From assembly GCA_963767475.1 (NCBI GenBank), contig CAVYEI010000003.1:434001-498000 (forward strand): a stretch of 64,000 bases of DNA, read 5' to 3'. Made by a program: the position numbers and the translations under genes. Source of the stretch: WHSW01 sp963767475. GTDB lineage: Bacteria; Actinomycetota; Thermoleophilia; Solirubrobacterales; 70-9. The notes under the pieces are model-generated. The model ran no database searches and was not told the origin of the DNA. It saw only the letters and a list, made by a program, of their open reading frames with translations. Positions 1 to 7,684 of this stretch are shown here, in pieces (the first letter of the stretch is position 1; every line of letters starts with the position of its first letter).

Positions 1-479
1 GGGTCGTCGAGGCCGTAGTCGTTGAGGTACTTGCCGACGAACGCGGTCCGGTAGCCGGCCTGCTGCAGCCAGACGCCGAGCGTGTCGGACTCCTGCAGCG
101 CCGCGAGCGCGTTCGGCCCGCCGTTCGAGATCACGCCGGTGTTGTGTGCGTACTGGCCGGTGAGGAAGGTGGCGCGCGAGGGACAGCAGAGCGGGTCGGT
201 GACGTAGAAGCGCTTGAATTTCACGCCCTGGGTGCCGATCAGCTTGCGGGTCCGCGGCAGGGCGCTCATCTGCTCGAGCGTCTGGTCGTCGGTCATCACC
301 ACGACCACGTTCGGTTTCGGCGAGGCCTCGGCCGGTCCCAGCCGCTGCGGCTCCGGTTCCGCCGCGGGTCCGTGGCGCAACGCCACCCCGGCGGCGAGCC
401 CGGCGATCAGGAACAGCAGGAACGCCGCGGTGCCGAGACCGCCTAGCGACCGCTCACCGGGTGGCCCCGCGTCGTGCAC
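1..479 (-). CDS. sulfatase (type I, formylglycine), N-terminal part, cut by window edge
   Basis: The N-terminal ~159 residues of a sulfatase are visible; the rest lies beyond position 1. A hydrophobic anchor (about residues 15-32) is followed by the metal-binding stretch VVVMTDDQ near residue 60. The modification motif CCPSR starts at about residue 98, followed by ATFLTGQYAHN. In type I sulfatases the first Cys of C-x-P/A-x-R is converted to formylglycine and attacks sulfate esters; the anchor suggests action outside the membrane. The start is uncertain: I use GTG at 479, the first in-frame start giving a complete anchor, although no clear ribosome site precedes it. It overlaps the 3' end of the DUF559-type gene by 26 bp in another frame on the same strand. 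A maturing enzyme (FGE) is not seen in the window. Confidence 0.85.
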   Translation of the reverse strand, partial: MHDAGPPGERSLGGLGTAAFLLFLIAGLAAGVALRHGPAAEPEPQRLGPAEASPKPNVVVVMTDDQTLEQMSALPRTRKLIGTQGVKFKRFYVTDPLCCPSRATFLTGQYAHNTGVISNGGPNALAALQESDTLGVWLQQAGYRTAFVGKYLNDYGLDD

Positions 480-1395
480 CGGCGGCACGATAGCCGTCGG
501 TGCTCAGCCGCTGAGCGATAGTCGCAAGGGTCCTCCGGACGTATGCGGAATCGAACCTCACCTGAGCGTGGGTGAAACGCACTGGCGTCAGGCCCGCCGC
601 CATGTGAGTCTGATCGCGGATGCGGTCGTGCGCCTGCTCCGCTGGAGTCCGGTGATAGCGCAGCCCATCGGTCTCCACGACCAGACCTAGCTCCGGCCAG
701 AAGAAATCGACCTTGAAGCCGTTCAGGCGCGTTCCCGTTTGCGGCGGCGCCAGGCCTGCCGCCGCGGCGAGCGGCAGGAAGAGCTGCTCGAGCCTCGAGT
801 CGGTGAGTCGGAATGTGCGTCGGTCGAGCGTGCGGCGAAGGACTCCGAGGCCGGGCCGGCGGGCACAACTGTCAAGCGACGAACGCAGAGCATCGGGATC
901 GATCAGGTCGAGCCGATCGGCTTCGCTGATCGCGCGCTCGAGCCGATAGCTCGGTAGGCAGGTGGCAAGGTCGGTGAGCGTGACAACGATCGGCGTGACC
1001 GGGATCCGGTCGCGGACCACGGAATCGAGCGCCACGCGGCGGTGGACGACGATCCCGGGCTGGCATCGGCGAACGTCAGCCGCAACCGAAACGTGCGTCC
1101 CCGTCGCCATGGGAGCGACGATCCCCCACAGCTCGCCGGCGGAGGCATGACTGAGAGCCGCATCGTGCCCGCAGATGAGAACGGCAGCCATCCACCAGCC
1201 CTCTTGGGGCAGGACCGCCGGGGAGCAGATCGCGTAGACGCCGCGCCAGAGTCGATGCAACCGCCTCCGGGCGAGCCGATGCTTGATCGCCTGCGAGCTA
1301 TACCCGAGCTCGAGCAGCTGCCACCGGGCAATCACCGCGTGCTGACGCTCGGCCAGGGCCCATGCCGCTGCTGCCTGGAGCTTTGTGTAGCCCAT
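454..1395 (-). CDS. AbiEi-type winged-helix N-terminus plus DUF559/Vsr-like nuclease-fold C-terminus
   Basis: A 313-residue protein. The N-terminal ~60 residues (AVIARWQLLELGYSS, then HRLWRGVYAI) match the winged-helix 'antitoxin' domain seen in AbiEi-like proteins of actinobacteria. The C-terminal ~100 residues contain KVDFFWPELGLVVETDG followed by RYHRTPAEQAHDRIRDQ, the pattern of DUF559/very-short-patch-repair-like endonuclease folds (acidic residue, ExDG, then a conserved basic helix). Such proteins are common and usually solitary in high-GC actinobacteria; their role is not established, and defence or DNA repair has been suggested. No AbiEii toxin partner lies next to it. The gene begins 49 bp beyond the 3' end of tRNA-Leu on the same strand. 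ATG start at 1395. Confidence 0.7.
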   Translation of the reverse strand: MGYTKLQAAAAWALAERQHAVIARWQLLELGYSSQAIKHRLARRRLHRLWRGVYAICSPAVLPQEGWWMAAVLICGHDAALSHASAGELWGIVAPMATGTHVSVAADVRRCQPGIVVHRRVALDSVVRDRIPVTPIVVTLTDLATCLPSYRLERAISEADRLDLIDPDALRSSLDSCARRPGLGVLRRTLDRRTFRLTDSRLEQLFLPLAAAAGLAPPQTGTRLNGFKVDFFWPELGLVVETDGLRYHRTPAEQAHDRIRDQTHMAAGLTPVRFTHAQVRFDSAYVRRTLATIAQRLSTDGYRAAGARRGATR

Positions 1396-1444
1396 CGGCT
1401 ACCCAATGGTCCGGCGAACGGAAATTCGCCCCGTCGCGACGTAG

Positions 1445-1528
<84 letters not shown>

Positions 1529-1581
1529 CTGTGGACTGCGAAATCTAGCGTGACGCCGCGTCGCGCGGGTAGTCTCGAACC

Positions 1582-3159
1582 GTGCCCGAGTCCTACGAGC
1601 AGGCCTGCGCCGAGCACGAGTGGAACGTCCCCGAGCGCTACAACATCGCCGCCGACGTCTGCGACAAGCACCCGCGGGAGAAGCCGGCGATGGTCTGGGA
1701 GCGCTTCGACGGCGCCACCCGCGAGCTCGACTGGGGCGAGCTCCAGGACCTCGCCAACCAGGCCGCCCACATGCTGCGCGCCCACGGGATCGAGAAGGGC
1801 GACCGGGTCGCGGTCGTGCTCCCTCCCACTCCCGAGACCGCGGCGATCTTCTTCGGCACCTGGAAGCTGGGCGCGATCCTGCTCTCGATGTCGGTCCTCT
1901 ACGGCGACGAGGGGATAGCTCACCGGCTTCACGACTCAACCCCGAAGCTGCTGATCACCGACGCCGCCAACGCCTCGCGCTTCGACCCCTCGATGGTCGA
2001 CGAGCTCCTGATCCTCGACCAGGGCGACGGCCTGCTCGGCGGCCAGCCCACCGACCACGTCTGCGAGGACACCTCCGCCGACGATCCCGCCCAGCTCTAC
2101 TACACCTCCGGCACCACCGGCAAGGCGAAGGGCATCGTCCACGCCCACCGCTACATCCTCGCCCACGAGGAGTTCGTCTACTGCCACGACGTCCGCGACG
2201 GCGAGTCCTTCCACGGCATGGGCGAGTGGGCCTGGGCCGCGGGCATCTCCCCCCTGCTCGGGCCCTGGCGCCTGGGCGCCGTCCAGTACGTGCTCCAGCG
2301 CGAGGCCGGCTTCGTCCCCGCCGACCAGCTCGACTTCCTCTCCCGCCACCGGGTCGCCAACGTGTTCACGACCCCGACCGCGATGCGGGCGATGATGGCG
2401 ATCGAGGACGCGGGCGAGCGCTACCCGCAGGAGTTCCGGATCGTCTGCTCGGCCGGCGAGCCGCTCAACCCCGAGGCGATCCGCTGGTTTCGCGAGCAGT
2501 ACGGGATCACGGTGCTCGACTACTACGGGCTCACGGAGTCCTATCCGCTGTGCGCCAACTTCCCCTTCATGGAGGTGCGCGAGGGCTCGATGGGCCAGCC
2601 GATGCCGGGCTGGGACGTGCAGATCCTCGACGAGGACTCGAACCCGGTGGCCCAGGGCGAGCGCGGCGAGATCTGCCTGCGCGCCCGCACCAACCCCCAC
2701 TATCCGCTCGGCTACTGGAACAACCCCGAGGCCGGCGACGAGGCCTTCGGCGGCGACTGGTTCCACACCAAGGATGCGGCCGAGGCCGACGCCGACGGCT
2801 ACTACTGGTACGCCGGCCGCGCCGACGACGTGATCATCGCCGCCGGCTACCGGATCGGGCCGTTCGAGGTCGAGTCCGCCTGCATCGAGCACCCCGCCGT
2901 CCGCGAGGCCGCCGCCGTCGCCTCACCGGACGAGGTCAAGGGCAACGTGGTCAAGGCCTTCATCGTCCTCGCCGAGGGCCACGAGCCCTCCGACGAGCTC
3001 GCCGCCGAGATCAAGACCTTCGTCCGCGATCGGCTCAGCGCCTACGCCTACCCCCGCCGGATCGAGTTCACCGACGAGCTGCCGAAGACGCTGACCGGAA
3101 AGATCAGGCGAATCGAGCTCCGCGAGCGCGAGCGCGAGCTGCACGGCTCGGCGAGCTAG
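1582..3159 (+). CDS. AMP-forming acyl-CoA synthetase (medium-chain/ACSM-like)
   Basis: A 525-residue adenylate-forming enzyme that would activate a carboxylic acid to its acyl-CoA with ATP and CoA. The P-loop-like A3 motif YTSGTTGKAKG is at about 174-184 and the A5 motif YYGLTES at 314-320. The A7/A8 region contains WFHTKDAAEADADGYYWY followed by GRADDVI. The catalytic lysine lies in LTGKIRR (about K507). Length and the motif around GEWAWAAG resemble medium-chain/acetyl-type synthetases more than very-long-chain FadD. The start is GTG 1582; no upstream in-frame ATG fits. It lies alone on the plus strand, its stop overlapping the stop of the convergent SnoaL-like gene. The exact acid cannot be told from sequence. 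Other beta-oxidation genes lie 55 kb downstream. Confidence 0.9.
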   Translation: MPESYEQACAEHEWNVPERYNIAADVCDKHPREKPAMVWERFDGATRELDWGELQDLANQAAHMLRAHGIEKGDRVAVVLPPTPETAAIFFGTWKLGAILLSMSVLYGDEGIAHRLHDSTPKLLITDAANASRFDPSMVDELLILDQGDGLLGGQPTDHVCEDTSADDPAQLYYTSGTTGKAKGIVHAHRYILAHEEFVYCHDVRDGESFHGMGEWAWAAGISPLLGPWRLGAVQYVLQREAGFVPADQLDFLSRHRVANVFTTPTAMRAMMAIEDAGERYPQEFRIVCSAGEPLNPEAIRWFREQYGITVLDYYGLTESYPLCANFPFMEVREGSMGQPMPGWDVQILDEDSNPVAQGERGEICLRARTNPHYPLGYWNNPEAGDEAFGGDWFHTKDAAEADADGYYWYAGRADDVIIAAGYRIGPFEVESACIEHPAVREAAAVASPDEVKGNVVKAFIVLAEGHEPSDELAAEIKTFVRDRLSAYAYPRRIEFTDELPKTLTGKIRRIELRERERELHGSAS

Positions 3160-3542
3160 AGCCCGGCGTCGTCGAAGGCTTCCGCCTTCCTGAGATGAAA
3201 GCTCAAGCGCGCGACCTTCCCATCACGGATCGCGAAAACGAACCAGAGGCGGCTCTCGACGGGAACGCCGCTGCCGGCTCCGCGCGCCGTCTGATGGACC
3301 TGCACCAGGACCGCGTCTCCGCCGTCGATGAATTCCTCCGCCGTGGCGGTCCAGTCGTCGAAGCCCTCGATCCAATCTGCCGTCGCCTGAAAGAAGCCCT
3401 CCTTGCCGTGGTAGATGGCGTCGTCGGGCTCGATCCGGTGCGTGACCATGTCATCGGTCATCAGATCGAGCATCCCGCTGACGTCACCCCGCTGGAAGGC
3501 CTCGAAGACTCCGCGGATGATCTCCACGTTCTCCTGGGACAT
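3156..3542 (-). CDS. SnoaL-like / NTF2-fold protein
   Basis: A 128-residue protein starting MSQENVEIIRGVFEAFQRGD, the classic opening of SnoaL-like polyketide-cyclase/NTF2-fold proteins of actinobacteria. The central VHQTARGAGSGVPVESRLWF and the C-terminal RDGKVARLSFHLRKAEAF match the cone-shaped beta-sheet core. Family members are ketosteroid-isomerase-like enzymes or ligand-binding proteins; no function can be assigned here. The ATG at 3542 is chosen over a longer frame because the family begins at this methionine. It converges on the synthetase gene with a 4-bp overlap of stop codons and is divergent, with 58 bp between, from the mini-catalase. Confidence 0.8.
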   Translation of the reverse strand: MSQENVEIIRGVFEAFQRGDVSGMLDLMTDDMVTHRIEPDDAIYHGKEGFFQATADWIEGFDDWTATAEEFIDGGDAVLVQVHQTARGAGSGVPVESRLWFVFAIRDGKVARLSFHLRKAEAFDDAGL

Positions 3543-3600
3543 CGTCCGGGCGAGTATCTCCCAACGGGCTGGTCCCCGCCGTTTGCGTAGGCTCTCCTCG

Positions 3601-4500
3601 GTGACCACTCCGGAAGAGGGGCTTGCGGCGATCGACGCGCGCTTCGGCGTCCACGCTCGCCACCGCGCCCTGCACGCGAAGGGCGTGATCTGCGCCGCGA
3701 CCTTCACCGCGAGCCCGGAGGCGAAGGCGCTGACGCGCGCCGGCCACATGTCCGGCGAGCCGATTCCGACCACGGCCCGGCTCTCGAACGGCGGCGGCGA
3801 CCCGACCGTCCCCGACTACGCCCCCGACGTCCGCGGCCTCGCGGTCGCCTTCCACCTTCCCGACGGTACCCGCACGGACATCCTCAGCCAGACGCTCCCC
3901 CACTACACCTTCCCCGACGAGCGCGGCTTCCTCGACACGCTCGCGATCTCCAAGCCCTCGCCCTCCGCGCTGCTGAAGCTGCCGGGCTTCGCCGTCCGCA
4001 ACCCGCGCGCGATCGCGGCGCTGCCGAAGGCGAACAAGATCCTCGGCAGCCGCGCCAGCTTCGCCGCCCGCCGCTACTACCCCTTTCACGCCTTCAAGTG
4101 GATCGATGCCGAGGACGGCGAGCGCTTCGTCCGCTACACCTGGCTGCCGACCGTGGACGAGCCCGAGATCACGAAGGCGGAGGCAAAGCGTCGCGGGCCC
4201 GACTACCTCTTCGACGACCTCAGCGAGCGGCTCGAGCGCGAGCCCCTGCGGATGCAGCTCGAGGTTCAGATCGCCGGCGAGGGCGACGACGTCGACGACC
4301 CCTCCTCGATCTGGCCGGCCGAGCGCGAGCGGGTGGTAGTCGGCACGCTCGAGATCAGCGCCATCGATCGCGACGCCGACGACTCGATCGTCATGGATCC
4401 GGTCCGCCTCGTCGACGGGATCGAGACCTCCGGCGATCCGGTGCTGCTCTATCGCCCCCCGGTCTACGACCTCTCGCACCGACGCCGAACCGCCGGGTAG
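3601..4500 (+). CDS. small catalase-family peroxidase
   Basis: A 299-residue mini-catalase. HAKGVICAATF (about residues 22-32) matches the distal-histidine segment of heme catalases, and RLSNGGGDPTVPDYAPDVRGLAVAF corresponds to the conserved heme-pocket Asn/Arg region. Near the C-terminus RPPVY (Tyr about 289) fits the R-x-x-x-Y proximal heme-ligand motif. The protein lacks the long C-terminal part of typical 480-residue monofunctional catalases, as in the described group of small catalase-related peroxidases. It would decompose peroxide or oxidise organic substrates with it. The start is GTG 3601; the frame is open further upstream, but that region lies over the divergent gene. The patatin gene follows after 11 bp, so the two are probably cotranscribed. 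Confidence 0.82.
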   Translation: MTTPEEGLAAIDARFGVHARHRALHAKGVICAATFTASPEAKALTRAGHMSGEPIPTTARLSNGGGDPTVPDYAPDVRGLAVAFHLPDGTRTDILSQTLPHYTFPDERGFLDTLAISKPSPSALLKLPGFAVRNPRAIAALPKANKILGSRASFAARRYYPFHAFKWIDAEDGERFVRYTWLPTVDEPEITKAEAKRRGPDYLFDDLSERLEREPLRMQLEVQIAGEGDDVDDPSSIWPAERERVVVGTLEISAIDRDADDSIVMDPVRLVDGIETSGDPVLLYRPPVYDLSHRRRTAG

Positions 4501-4511
4501 CGTTCAACCGC

Positions 4512-5591
4512 GTGAGGGTCGGTCTCGTCCTCGGAGCGGGTGGCGTCCAGGGGGGTGCGTGGCTGACGGGCGCGCTCGACGCGCTCGCCGAGCAGACCGG
4601 CTGGGACCCGGCGACCGCCGACGTCGTCGTCGGCACCTCGGCCGGCTCGGTGATCGGATCGCTGTGCGTCGCCGGGATCCCGCCCTGGTTCATGGTCGCC
4701 CACTCGGCCGGCGAGACCTTCGACGGGGTCGTCGACGCGCGCGGTCGCCCGGCGGCCGAGGCCGACCGCGCCGGCGGCGCCCGCTACCGACTCGCCCGGG
4801 CCTGGCCGCCGATCGGTCCCGGCTCCTGGCCGCTGGCCCTGCGCACGCTGCGCCAGCCCGGCCGCGTGACCCCGGCCGCCGCGTTCGCCGGCTGGGCGCC
4901 CCGCGGGTTCATCTCCACCGAGCCACTGAGGGAGATCATCCACAGCGTCGTCCCTTCCGGGTGGACCGATCACCCGAATCATTGGGTCGTCGCCTGCGAC
5001 TACGCCAGCGGGCGCCGGGTCGCCTTCGGCCGCGAAGGCGCGCCGAAGCCCGACCTCGCCGACGCCGTCGCCGCCTCCTGCGCGATCCCGGGCTTCTACC
5101 ACCCGGTCGAGATCGACGGACGCCGCTACGTCGACGGCGGCATCCACTCGACCTCGAACCTCGACCTGCTCTCAGACCAGGCACTCGACCTGGTGATCTG
5201 CCTCAACCCGACCTCCTCGCTGCACCCGGCGCGCGCCTGGAATCCGTTCGAGCGTGCCGCGGCGCTGATGCGCAACCACTCCGGCCGGCTGCTCGGAAAC
5301 GAGGCCAAGCAGCTGCGCGCCGCCGGCACCGAGGTGGTCCTGATCCAGCCGACGGCCGAGGATCTCGCCGTGATGGGCCCGAACCTGATGAGCGGCAAGG
5401 ACCGAAACCCGGTGATCGCCACCGCCCGCGAGACCGTCGCCGGCCAGCTCGCCGAGCCGCAGAACCGGGCGCCGCTCGCCGAGCTGCCGCCCGGCGACGA
5501 GCGTCGTGTCCGCCGCCCCGCGGGCGATCCGTCGACCTGGCCCGATCTGGCCGAGATCCGCGGGCTCTTGCGCGAGCGAACCCGGCGCTAG
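4512..5591 (+). CDS. patatin-like phospholipase
   Basis: A 359-residue patatin-family lipid acyl hydrolase. The oxyanion-hole loop LVLGAGGVQGGAWLTGA opens the protein, the nucleophile elbow is GTSAG (Ser about 43), and the dyad aspartate is in YVDGGIHS (Asp about 208). Together these make the Ser-Asp dyad of the family complete. There is no signal peptide or transmembrane segment, so it probably acts in the cytoplasm on membrane lipids or lipid-like esters. GTG start at 4512, 11 bp after the catalase stop. The 3' end overlaps by 4 bp the convergent GGDEF/HD-GYP gene. Confidence 0.9.
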   Translation: MRVGLVLGAGGVQGGAWLTGALDALAEQTGWDPATADVVVGTSAGSVIGSLCVAGIPPWFMVAHSAGETFDGVVDARGRPAAEADRAGGARYRLARAWPPIGPGSWPLALRTLRQPGRVTPAAAFAGWAPRGFISTEPLREIIHSVVPSGWTDHPNHWVVACDYASGRRVAFGREGAPKPDLADAVAASCAIPGFYHPVEIDGRRYVDGGIHSTSNLDLLSDQALDLVICLNPTSSLHPARAWNPFERAAALMRNHSGRLLGNEAKQLRAAGTEVVLIQPTAEDLAVMGPNLMSGKDRNPVIATARETVAGQLAEPQNRAPLAELPPGDERRVRRPAGDPSTWPDLAEIRGLLRERTRR

Positions 5592-7615
5592 CCGTTTGGC
5601 TGCTCGGCGACCGGGAGCTCGAGCGCGGCCGAGCTTCCGTTGCGAGCCGTGTGCGCGACGAGCGCTGGAAAGACGTGCTCCGCGAACAGCTCTACGAGCC
5701 GGGCATCGAACTGGGTGCCGGCGCAGTTGCGCAGCTCGACCATCGCCTCCTGCGGGCAAAGCGGCTCGCGATAGGGCCGATCCTCGGTCATCGCCTCGAA
5801 CGCGTCGCAGACGAAGATGATCCGCGAGCCGATCGGGATCCGCTCGCCGGCGAGGCCATCCGGATAGCCGCGTCCGTCCCAGCGCTCATGGCTCGAGCGG
5901 ACCAGCGCCGCGACCGGGCTCATCGCCGGCGCCGCCGCGAGGATGCGCTCGCCGATCGTCGTGTGGGTGCGCATCAGCTCCCATTCCTCGTCGTCGAGGG
6001 GGCCGGGCTTGTGCAGGATCCGGTCGGGGATCGCGATCTTGCCGATGTCGTGCAGCTCGGCGGCGCGGACGACCGAATCGAGCTCCTCGGCGTCGAGCTC
6101 GGCGACGTGGGCGATCTCGGCCGCCAGCTGGGCGACGCCGCGCAGATGGTCGCCGAGCTCGGGCTCTCGCTCGCGCAGCACGCGCACGAGCACGTCGTGG
6201 GTCTGGCGCTGAGCCGAGCTCGAGCGCTGGCCCTTTGCCGTGTACATGCGGGTGTCGGCCCTGCGCAGCGCCTCGGTCGGGTCGGCGGCCTCGTCGGGGA
6301 GCACGACGGCGCCCGATGAAGCGGTGATCTCGAAGCCCTCGCCGTGCTCGCTGAGCGCGGCGGAGGCGATCGCCAGAACCCCGTCGACCCGCTCCGGACC
6401 GCCGGGAACGAGGACGCAGAACTCGTCGCCGCCGAGCCGGAAGGCCGTGCCCTGGGGGGCGACCGCATCGGCCAGGTTGGCGCCGAGCCGGCGCAGCAGC
6501 AGGTCACCCGCAGGGTGGCCGAAGCCGTCGTTGTAGGCCTTGAACCCGTCGAGGTCGAAGATCGCGAAGACCACCTCCCGCGGCCCCTCGGCGGCGCGGG
6601 CGAGGTGGACCATCAGCGAGCGCCGGTTGTCGAGCCCGGTGAGCGCGTCGGTGACCGCGTCGCGGCCGACGGCGGTGATCAGCGCCCGGTTCTCGCGGAA
6701 GCTGAGCACGAGGCGAAGGACGACGGCTGCCAGGGTCGCTACCGCGAACCAGATCGCCACCTCGTTCAACCGGTCGTAGTGATCCCAGGCGAGCACGCCG
6801 ACGGCGATCGCGCTGAACAGCGCCGGAAACAGGATCGAGTGCGCCTCGTGGCGCTCGCGCGGCTTGCCGTCGGCGAAGGCGGCCGCGGCGGCGATCGCGA
6901 TCCCGCCGACCAGCCAGAGCGAGTCGAGGTAGCCGCCGTCGTAGCTCGAGGTCGCCGTCTGGTAGAGGTAGATCGCGTCGGCGACACCCCAGGTAGCGAT
7001 CCCAATCCCGACGAGCAACCAGCTGCGCCCGGCGCGGACTCCGGTGACCGCGAAGCCGGCGACCAGGAACGAGAGCAGGATCACGTCGCCAAGCGGGTAG
7101 GCGAGATTCGTCGCGATCGCCGCCGGATCGCCCTTGGTCAGACCGATCAGCGCCGGGCTGAGGATGGCCGTGGCGAGCGCCGCGGCCGCGAGCCCGCCGA
7201 TCGCCCCATCGAGCCAGGCGCCGGCGGAGAAGCGAACCCGGCTGCGCACCAAGAGCAGCACGCCGACGTACATGAACGGGTAGGCCAGCAGGTAGCCGGC
7301 GTCGGCAACGGATGGATAGGGCGGCTTCTTGACGTCGAACAGAACCGCGGTCCAGTAGATGTCGGCGGCGGTCCAGGCCGCGACGCCGAGGCCAAAGGCG
7401 AGCCACATCCAGCGGTCCTGCGGGGACAGGGCCGCCTTCAGCAGGCAGATCACCGCCGCCAGCGCCAAAACACCGTTGTAGACCCACTCGTCGATGAACA
7501 CATCGGCCTCGCCCCGCCCCAGGCCGCCGATCCAGGCGGCATGCAGAAGCAGCCCGAGCCCGGCAAGGCCCAAAAGCAGCCAGAGAACTGCCTTCGAATG
7601 TCGTCCGGTGATCAC
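5588..7615 (-). CDS. membrane GGDEF plus HD-GYP protein (c-di-GMP turnover), copy 1
   Basis: A 675-residue protein. About 9-10 hydrophobic helices fill residues 1-305 as a putative membrane sensor. A GGDEF domain (about 310-465) has an intact LGGDEF signature near residue 392, so synthesis of c-di-GMP from GTP is possible. A C-terminal HD-GYP domain (about 475-645) has HDIGKIAIP, RSSHERWDGRGYP and CDAFEAMTEDRPYR, so hydrolysis of c-di-GMP is also possible. Both active-site signatures are complete. It is a close paralogue of the next gene (7685-9697), apparently a tandem duplication with 69 bp between them. ATG at 7615. Whether synthesis or degradation dominates cannot be read from sequence. 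Confidence 0.92.
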   Translation of the reverse strand: MITGRHSKAVLWLLLGLAGLGLLLHAAWIGGLGRGEADVFIDEWVYNGVLALAAVICLLKAALSPQDRWMWLAFGLGVAAWTAADIYWTAVLFDVKKPPYPSVADAGYLLAYPFMYVGVLLLVRSRVRFSAGAWLDGAIGGLAAAALATAILSPALIGLTKGDPAAIATNLAYPLGDVILLSFLVAGFAVTGVRAGRSWLLVGIGIATWGVADAIYLYQTATSSYDGGYLDSLWLVGGIAIAAAAAFADGKPRERHEAHSILFPALFSAIAVGVLAWDHYDRLNEVAIWFAVATLAAVVLRLVLSFRENRALITAVGRDAVTDALTGLDNRRSLMVHLARAAEGPREVVFAIFDLDGFKAYNDGFGHPAGDLLLRRLGANLADAVAPQGTAFRLGGDEFCVLVPGGPERVDGVLAIASAALSEHGEGFEITASSGAVVLPDEAADPTEALRRADTRMYTAKGQRSSSAQRQTHDVLVRVLREREPELGDHLRGVAQLAAEIAHVAELDAEELDSVVRAAELHDIGKIAIPDRILHKPGPLDDEEWELMRTHTTIGERILAAAPAMSPVAALVRSSHERWDGRGYPDGLAGERIPIGSRIIFVCDAFEAMTEDRPYREPLCPQEAMVELRNCAGTQFDARLVELFAEHVFPALVAHTARNGSSAALELPVAEQPNG

Positions 7616-7684
7616 GTTCGAACCTGCCTAAGCCATATCGGCAGATTCGCCGCCTGGCTGCAGCCCTGGGCTCGGCGGACCGGC